From Allobosea vaviloviae (GTDB lineage: Bacteria > Pseudomonadota > Alphaproteobacteria > Rhizobiales > Beijerinckiaceae), in the NCBI RefSeq assembly GCF_001298265.1, contig NZ_LGSZ01000009.1:124001-188000 (forward strand): a stretch of DNA of 64,000 nt. Direction: 5' to 3'. This document shows, in pieces, positions 59,243-64,000 of the stretch. The notes beneath the pieces were generated by a model, which was not told the DNA's origin, did no database searches, and worked only from the letters and a program-made list of their open reading frames with translations. Every line of letters starts with the position of its first letter. Within the stretch, counting starts at the first letter, position 1. The position numbers and the translations under genes are program-made.

Positions 59243-60316
59243 ATGATCCGTTCCCCGCTCTGCATGGCCACCCTGATCCTGCTGGCCGCTCCCGCGCTCG
59301 GTGCCCCGCCGCGCGGCGCAGCCGAGCATCCCGTTGCAGTCGCGGCGCTGACTGCCGGCCAGGTCGCGCCCGGTCAGGCCTCGCCGCCGCAGCTTCCCCG
59401 CAGGCTGCAACTGCGCACCGAACTCACGCTGATGCGCGACATCGTCAGCTTCGGCGACCTCATCGCCGGTGTCGGCGCCGAGGCGGCTGCGACCCCGGCC
59501 TTCCGCGCGCCCGCGCTGGGCGAGACCGGCACCATCCAGGTCGCCCGCATCGTCGACGCCGCGATTGCGGCGGGGATCATCGCCACCGCGGGCGAAATCG
59601 AGAGCCATGGCTCGGCTCAGGTCGTGGTCACCCGCGCGGCGCGGCGCATATCGGCTTCTGATATCGAGGAGGCGGTGCGGGTCGGCTTGCAGGAGCGTTA
59701 CGGCGTCGATGCCCGCGCCTTCGCGCTCGCGATCGACGGCGGAGCGCCGGTAGTCGCGGTCGAGCCCGAGCTCAACGGCGACGTCACGGTGACCGATCTC
59801 GTTTATGACGCTCGCGCCCGCCGGCTTCAGGCAAGGGTGACCGTGCCCGGCAGCATGGCGATGCGGCTCAAGCCGGTACGGATCGGCGGCCAGCTTGTCG
59901 AGACGGTCGAGGTCGTCGTGCCCAGGCGCGCGATCGCGCGCGGCGAGACGTTGGGCAAGGCCGATGTCGCGATCGAGCGCCGGCCGCGCGACGGCCAGGC
60001 CGGCGACCTGATCGGCGACCCGCGTGCCGCGATCGACAAGGTGGCGCGGCGCGTGCTGATCGCCGGAGCGCCGCTGCGGGCGACTGACGTCCAGCGCGAG
60101 GAGATCGTCGGCAAGGGCGATCTCGTCACCATCATCTACGAGACGAAAGGCCTGATGATCACCATGCGTGGCCGGGCCGGAGAGGCAGGCGCGATGGGCG
60201 ATGTCGTCTCTGTCACCAACCCCCAGTCGAAGCGCGTGCTTCAAGGCACGGTCAGCGGTCCCGGACGGATTTCCGTCCAGGCGTCGTCGGCCGGCCGCTT
60301 CGCCAGCGCGCAATAA
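59243..60316 (+). CDS. flgA: Flagellar P-ring assembly chaperone FlgA
   Basis: A 357-residue periplasmic chaperone for P-ring assembly by FlgI. Signal peptide (MATLILLAAPALGA), N-terminal domain, then the SAF/ChapFlgA domain with VPRRAIARGETLGKADV, AARRVLIAG-like VARRVLIAGAPLR, and the closing GKGDLVTIIYETKGLMITM. It is longer than enteric FlgA (~220) because of a ~110-residue N-terminal extension, as is common in alphaproteobacteria. ATG 59243 has GAGGAG upstream; the frame opens 6 codons earlier, overlapping flgG. Confidence 0.92.
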   Translation: MIRSPLCMATLILLAAPALGAPPRGAAEHPVAVAALTAGQVAPGQASPPQLPRRLQLRTELTLMRDIVSFGDLIAGVGAEAAATPAFRAPALGETGTIQVARIVDAAIAAGIIATAGEIESHGSAQVVVTRAARRISASDIEEAVRVGLQERYGVDARAFALAIDGGAPVVAVEPELNGDVTVTDLVYDARARRLQARVTVPGSMAMRLKPVRIGGQLVETVEVVVPRRAIARGETLGKADVAIERRPRDGQAGDLIGDPRAAIDKVARRVLIAGAPLRATDVQREEIVGKGDLVTIIYETKGLMITMRGRAGEAGAMGDVVSVTNPQSKRVLQGTVSGPGRISVQASSAGRFASAQ

Positions 60317-60337
60317 GTTCGTCACGGAAAGCACGCC

Positions 60338-61090
60338 ATGACCCGCGATTCCCTCTTCAAGCTCTCCAGCGTTCTCCTGCTCGGGGTCTCGCTCGGTGCC
60401 TGCGGCGCCGCCGACCGGCTCGCCAATGTCGGCGCGGCGCCCGCGCTCTCGCCGATCGAGGACCCGACCGCGACCAAGGGCTACAAGCCCATACAGATGC
60501 CGCTGCCGCCGATGGAGCATGCCTCCTTCGCGCCCAACTCGCTCTGGCGCACCGGCTCGCGCGCCTTCTTCAAGGACCAGCGCGCCCGCCAGGTCGGCGA
60601 CCTCGTCACCGTCAAGGTCAAGGTCACAGACAGGGCAACCCTGAACAACACGACCAAGCGCAGCCGCAAGAACGGAGAGGATGTCGGCGCCGACAACGCC
60701 TTCGGCTTCGAGAACAAGCTCGACAAGTTCCTGCCCGACGGCGCCAGCGCAGGCTCGCTGCTGAAGCTCGACTCGGCCGCCTCCAGCGAGGGCGCCGGCT
60801 CGGTCAACCGCTCCGAGACGCTGGCGACCAATGTCGCGGCCGTTGTGACGCAGACCTTGCCCAACGGCAATCTCGTGATCGACGGCAAGCAGGAGATCAG
60901 GGTGAATTTCGAGGTGCGCGAGCTGATCGTGGCCGGCGTGATCCGGCCGGAGGATATCGAATCCGACAACACCATCGACTCGACCAAGATCGCCCAAGCC
61001 CGCATTGCCTATGGCGGACGCGGCCAGATCACCGATGTCCAGCAGCCGCGCTACGGGCAGCAGGTGATTGACATTATTCTCCCGTTCTAA
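60338..61090 (+). CDS. flgH: Flagellar L-ring lipoprotein FlgH
   Basis: A 250-residue outer-membrane L-ring subunit. Lipobox SLGACG gives a lipidated Cys at ~22. Then SLWRTGSRAFFKDQRARQVGD and DLVTVKVKVTDRA, and the C-terminal IAYGGRGQITDVQQPRYGQQ, are all diagnostic of FlgH. It ends the flgF-flgG-flgA-flgH operon. In Caulobacter and relatives the same gene order is found. Confidence 0.95.
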   Translation: MTRDSLFKLSSVLLLGVSLGACGAADRLANVGAAPALSPIEDPTATKGYKPIQMPLPPMEHASFAPNSLWRTGSRAFFKDQRARQVGDLVTVKVKVTDRATLNNTTKRSRKNGEDVGADNAFGFENKLDKFLPDGASAGSLLKLDSAASSEGAGSVNRSETLATNVAAVVTQTLPNGNLVIDGKQEIRVNFEVRELIVAGVIRPEDIESDNTIDSTKIAQARIAYGGRGQITDVQQPRYGQQVIDIILPF

Positions 61091-61295
61091 GGCAGCTCGC
61101 TGCTTTCGAAACCCGGCCGGTGCGGAACGCTCCCCGCTTATTCCCGCGCCTGCCGGCCGGCGGTCTCCTCCCGAGCCGCCGTCCTCAAGAGGCATGATGC
61201 CGGCCGACAACAGGCCCCCGCTTTTCGCGGGATCATGCTCGCTCTCGGCCGCCCGCCCACGCTCCCCAGCTCTTCGGGGCAGGCGGCCGCATACA

Positions 61296-61328
61296 AGCCC
61301 CGCGTCCTCCCGACGCGGGGCTCTTCGC
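61296..61328 (+). terminator. Possible terminator past flgH
   Basis: A 10-bp perfect stem (AGCCCCGCGT / ACGCGGGGCT) with a 7-nt loop, then CTTCG. The T-tract is weak. It lies 206 bp after flgH within a 318-bp gap (61091-61408) that otherwise shows no gene. Confidence 0.5.
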
Positions 61329-61408
61329 GTTGGATCAACCGACCCGGCCAGCTGCAGAAACCGGTCCTCAGCGGTTCACGCTCGAGGCCACGGCTGTCTG
61401 CCTGCCGC

Positions 61409-62080
61409 TCAATCGCGCGCGAGCTGCCTGAGCTGATGCAGGTCGGTGATCGTCATGTTCATGCCCGAGATTTCCACGCCATGTTCCCGGAATACATGGA
61501 AGAGGCGCGAGAGATTGGCTGGCGACATGCCAAGCTCATAGGCCAGAGCGCGCTTGGAAAAATGGATCTTTACGGTTGCAGAGTTGCCGTTCCTCTCCAT
61601 CGCGGCGAGAATCCACTGGCCAAGACGTTGCTCGGCCGTACGCAGCTTGTGGTCGAGCAGCCGGTCGATCATCAGCAGGTTGATCCGGGAGGCATGCACC
61701 AGCGCGGCATGACAGACGGCCTGGTCATCATTCACCGCCTTGAGGAACGCCCTGGCTTCGATCGCGATCGTTTCGCTGGGCTCTCGCGTGACGATGGAGA
61801 GCACGCTTGGATGGTTCTGGATCGCAGTGGAGACCTCGAACACGATCGGTGCAGAGGAGGTGGCGATAATGGTTTCGGCGTCGTTCAGGTGTGCCCAGCC
61901 CTCGACCGAGCCGGAACGCAGGCAATAGACGTAGTCCGGTACCTGTCCCGCTTTATTGATCGTGATGCCGGCAGAGAAGGATTGGAAAATACAGCTGGGA
62001 ACAAGCTCCAGTAATGTGCTCTCTTTGGCGCCAGAAAACATCGGGAACGTCTTCAATATTGGAATAACATCTTTTGGCAT
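61409..62080 (-). CDS. Crp/Fnr-family transcriptional regulator
   Basis: A 223-residue regulator with an N-terminal cyclic-nucleotide-binding-like beta-roll (residues ~10-120; VYCLRSGSVEGW) and a C-terminal Crp-type helix-turn-helix (residues ~165-205; KRALAYELGMSPANLSRLFH). The Cys cluster of oxygen-sensing Fnr is absent and the cAMP phosphate-binding RxS motif is not intact, so the effector is unknown; it may respond by abundance, as FixK proteins do. A near-CtrA box (TTAA-N7-TTAC, 62092-62106) lies just upstream. Its recognition sequence might be the FNR-type box 0.3 kb away. Confidence 0.87.
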   Translation of the reverse strand: MPKDVIPILKTFPMFSGAKESTLLELVPSCIFQSFSAGITINKAGQVPDYVYCLRSGSVEGWAHLNDAETIIATSSAPIVFEVSTAIQNHPSVLSIVTREPSETIAIEARAFLKAVNDDQAVCHAALVHASRINLLMIDRLLDHKLRTAEQRLGQWILAAMERNGNSATVKIHFSKRALAYELGMSPANLSRLFHVFREHGVEISGMNMTITDLHQLRQLARD

Positions 62081-62178
62081 TCAGTTCTCAGTTAAATTAA
62101 CGTTACGGCATTAGCGGAAGCCATTCTGGCGTTCACGGCAATTTCTACGGCCGAAGGGCGGTAGATTTCAAGATTCAA

Positions 62179-62400
62179 ATGGAACGTTTATCCAGGACAT
62201 GGCGAGAAATGAACTTTGTCAGTCTGCTTTTACCTGACCGGGTCACCGGACGAAACTTATCATACCGGGAGGATCATCATTGCGACAAGCGTTCCGTAGC
62301 GTTCCTGGCGACAGAATGTTCTTTCAGCGCGGACGAGTTGCTCCATGAAGCAAGGGAGAAGGTCGCTGAAGAGATGCGGCCTGCGAAAAAATTGATCTAA
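62179..62400 (+). CDS. Possible small protein
   Basis: An open frame of 73 codons (MERLSRTWREMNFVSLLLPD..., ending VAEEMRPAKKLI) in an AT-richer intergenic region. No family or clear ribosome-binding site; the second ATG (MNFVSLLL) is an alternative. The charged helical C-terminus looks protein-like, and its stop codon lies inside the FNR-type box. It may be non-coding. Confidence 0.3.
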   Translation: MERLSRTWREMNFVSLLLPDRVTGRNLSYREDHHCDKRSVAFLATECSFSADELLHEAREKVAEEMRPAKKLI

Positions 62401-62405
62401 ATCAA
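62392..62405. promoter_or_regulatory. Perfect FNR/FixK-type box upstream of the chemoreceptor gene
   Basis: TTGATCTAAATCAA is a perfect match to TTGAT-N4-ATCAA, bound by Fnr, FixK and Anr proteins. Its centre is about 96 bp before the chemoreceptor ATG. If it activates at -41.5, transcription would start near 62440. Confidence 0.72.
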
Positions 62406-62494
62406 TTAATTGCTTCACCATTTAAATTCTTAAATTCCGCATTAAGGCGTTTCGGGCATCGTTCCCAAAAGATCGCAGGGTTCACGGGACGGCC

Positions 62495-64000
62495 ATGTCA
62501 GCACTCATCGCTCGGATAGCTTCATTCACAGTCGGCGCGAAGATCGCCGCGATCATGGCCCTGCTGATGTTGCCAATCGGGCATCTGACGCTGCTTTTCG
62601 TGCAGCAGGTCCGGAAAGACGTCGCCTTCTCGTCGCTGGAGATCGAAGGCGCAAAGGTCCTGAATCCGCTTTGGGGCGCGCTGTCGATCAGCACCTCGCC
62701 GAATCCAGATGCCAGCGCGTTGAAGGCCGCCGTCGACATGACGAGCGCCGTTCGCGTGGCCGCTGTCGAGTTGAAGGCCAGCGAGGCCATCGCAGCCTTT
62801 ATCACGGCGCTGGCCGCTCCGAACGCCGCCGCGAAGGCCTGGGATGCCGGACAGACTGCGATCCAGAAGATCGCCGACGGCTCGAACCTCACGCTCGATC
62901 CCGATGTCGATTCCTACTACATGATGGACGTCGTCGCCGTGCGTTTGCCGGAACTGGTCATTGCCAAGGCGGCCCTGGAAACAGCGCTCCTGCCATATCT
63001 GGCAGGCAGCGCCCGAGCGTCCGTTTCAGCCCATGACGCCCTCGTCGAGGCTGCGACCCGCTTCGATATCGCATTGGCCGCGGCGCGCGGCTCTCTCAAA
63101 TCAGGCATCGCCGGCAATCCCGACGGATCGTTGGGCAAGTCACTCCTGCCGATCATGGACCGCTTCGGGGTGGCGTCCGGCCGCGTCTCCCAACTCGTGG
63201 GTGACCTGCGGCTCGCTATCGCGAAGGACGGGCCCAGCCTGGTGAAAAAGATCGAGTTCGACGGCGCCGCCCTGGCCTTCAGCGGGAGTGCGCAGGACCT
63301 CTGGCAAGCCGTCCAGGCCGAACTCATCCGCCTGGTTACGGTCCGCATCGACGGCGTCCAGAACAAGGCACTGCGCGATTTGGTGATCGCCGCATTCGGC
63401 GCGCTTTTGGCCATCGGCGTTGCGCTCGTGTTCGTCCGTACGATCCGCAATCCGATCGCCGACATCATTGCGGCGCTGAGGCGCTTCCAGCTCAACGACT
63501 ACTCCGGGAGCGTCCCGCATCTGGCGTTGCGCAACGAGATCGGGGAGATCGCGCGGGCCGTCGATCGTGGCAAGGCGGAGTCGGAGCGCACGGCGCTGAC
63601 CGTCGCGGCGATGAACCAATCACCGACGATGCTGATGATCACCGATCCCGACGAAAGGATCACCTTCATCAGCGCCTCGCTCGCCGCGTTTCTGATGCGC
63701 CTAGAGCCGACCTTCCGTGCCGCCGAGCCGGATTTCTCGGTAGAGACGATGATGGGCCAGCACATCGACTGTTACCGGGGCAACGGAAACCTCTCGCGGA
63801 CATTGCTGATCGACAATGGCGACGTTCGCAAGGTGCGCTATGACATCGCAGCCGAGACCATCATGGTCGACATGGCCTATATCTGCGCCAAGGACGGATC
63901 GCGGATCGGCCACACCTTGATCTGGCGCAACGTGACAGCGGAACTGCTGGGTGAAGCCGAGGTCGCATCGGTCGTCAGCGCCGCGCAGCAAGGCGACTTC
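62495..64000 (+). CDS. Methyl-accepting chemotaxis protein with PAS domain (3' end cut off)
   Basis: 502 codons of a membrane chemoreceptor run to the right edge. A first transmembrane helix (residues ~15-37, GAKIAAIMALLMLPIGHLTL) and a second at ~300-320 (LVIAAFGALLAIGVALVFVR) enclose a ~260-residue periplasmic helical-bundle domain containing LDPDVDSYYMMDV, a typical ligand-domain motif. A HAMP region (RTIRNPIADIIAALRRF) and then a PAS domain (NQSPTMLMITDPDERITFIS) follow; the signalling domain must lie beyond the window. The type name rests on this layout, since the methyl-accepting region is not seen. An FNR-type box upstream suggests oxygen-linked control. Confidence 0.82.
   Translation, partial: MSALIARIASFTVGAKIAAIMALLMLPIGHLTLLFVQQVRKDVAFSSLEIEGAKVLNPLWGALSISTSPNPDASALKAAVDMTSAVRVAAVELKASEAIAAFITALAAPNAAAKAWDAGQTAIQKIADGSNLTLDPDVDSYYMMDVVAVRLPELVIAKAALETALLPYLAGSARASVSAHDALVEAATRFDIALAAARGSLKSGIAGNPDGSLGKSLLPIMDRFGVASGRVSQLVGDLRLAIAKDGPSLVKKIEFDGAALAFSGSAQDLWQAVQAELIRLVTVRIDGVQNKALRDLVIAAFGALLAIGVALVFVRTIRNPIADIIAALRRFQLNDYSGSVPHLALRNEIGEIARAVDRGKAESERTALTVAAMNQSPTMLMITDPDERITFISASLAAFLMRLEPTFRAAEPDFSVETMMGQHIDCYRGNGNLSRTLLIDNGDVRKVRYDIAAETIMVDMAYICAKDGSRIGHTLIWRNVTAELLGEAEVASVVSAAQQGDF

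Overview
The window is high-GC (roughly two thirds G+C by eye), densely coded DNA from an alphaproteobacterium of the order Hyphomicrobiales. The evidence is the set of alpha-specific flagellar genes (flaF, flbT, fliX, a DUF6468 protein, a MotE-like protein), CckA, an alphaproteobacterial GTTC-N7-GTTC SOS box at recA, and rhizobial-type intergenic palindromes. The overall protein flavour is Bosea-like (Boseaceae); that genus-level guess is from memory, not a search.

Layout. 0-18 kb: mostly metabolism and envelope. It opens with the 3' part of a molybdenum hydroxylase large subunit followed by two c-type cytochrome genes, then an XRE-cupin regulator, a DMT permease, an SDR, an LpxH-like phosphoesterase plus GT4 glycosyltransferase, a KefB-type antiporter, an odd peptidoglycan-binding/His-Cys protein, an orphan MoxR ATPase, lipoproteins, a DUF2975/XRE pair, a SleB-type hydrolase, SixA, and the YcjX/YcjF pair. 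18.4-29.1 kb: first flagellar block (flgE-flgK-flgL on +; flaF, flbT, flagellin, a FlaG-like gene, flgN, flgJ and flgI on -; fliX on +). 29.1-44.8 kb: housekeeping and accessory genes (cupin enzyme, SDR, icd, two small hypotheticals in lower-GC DNA, nhaA, cyclic-nucleotide-gated K+ channel, alaS, recA, cckA). 44.9-61.1 kb: second flagellar block (flgB-flgC-fliE-fliQ-fliR-flhB running into cckA on -; fliO-fliP on +; fliL-fliM-DUF6468-motE-like-large TPR gene on -; flgF-flgG-flgA-flgH on +). The window ends with a Crp/Fnr-type regulator, a perfect FNR/FixK-type box and the 5' part of a PAS-containing chemoreceptor.

How it works together. The two flagellar blocks carry a consistent, readable promoter code. 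CtrA boxes (TTAA-N7-TTAA) sit before fliX, fliL and the flgB/fliO divide. Sigma-54 -24/-12 elements sit before flgE, flgI and flgF. A third motif, GGCA-N5-TGCC, resembling the Caulobacter FlbD ftr element, lies 4-10 bp from each of these CtrA boxes and roughly 70-110 bp upstream of each sigma-54 element. At fliX/flgI and fliL/flgF one copy sits between a class II promoter and a divergent class III promoter, where it could act on both. cckA, the kinase at the top of the CtrA pathway, follows the flagellar export genes in the same orientation. No rRNA, tRNA, CRISPR array, insertion sequence or prophage was seen.
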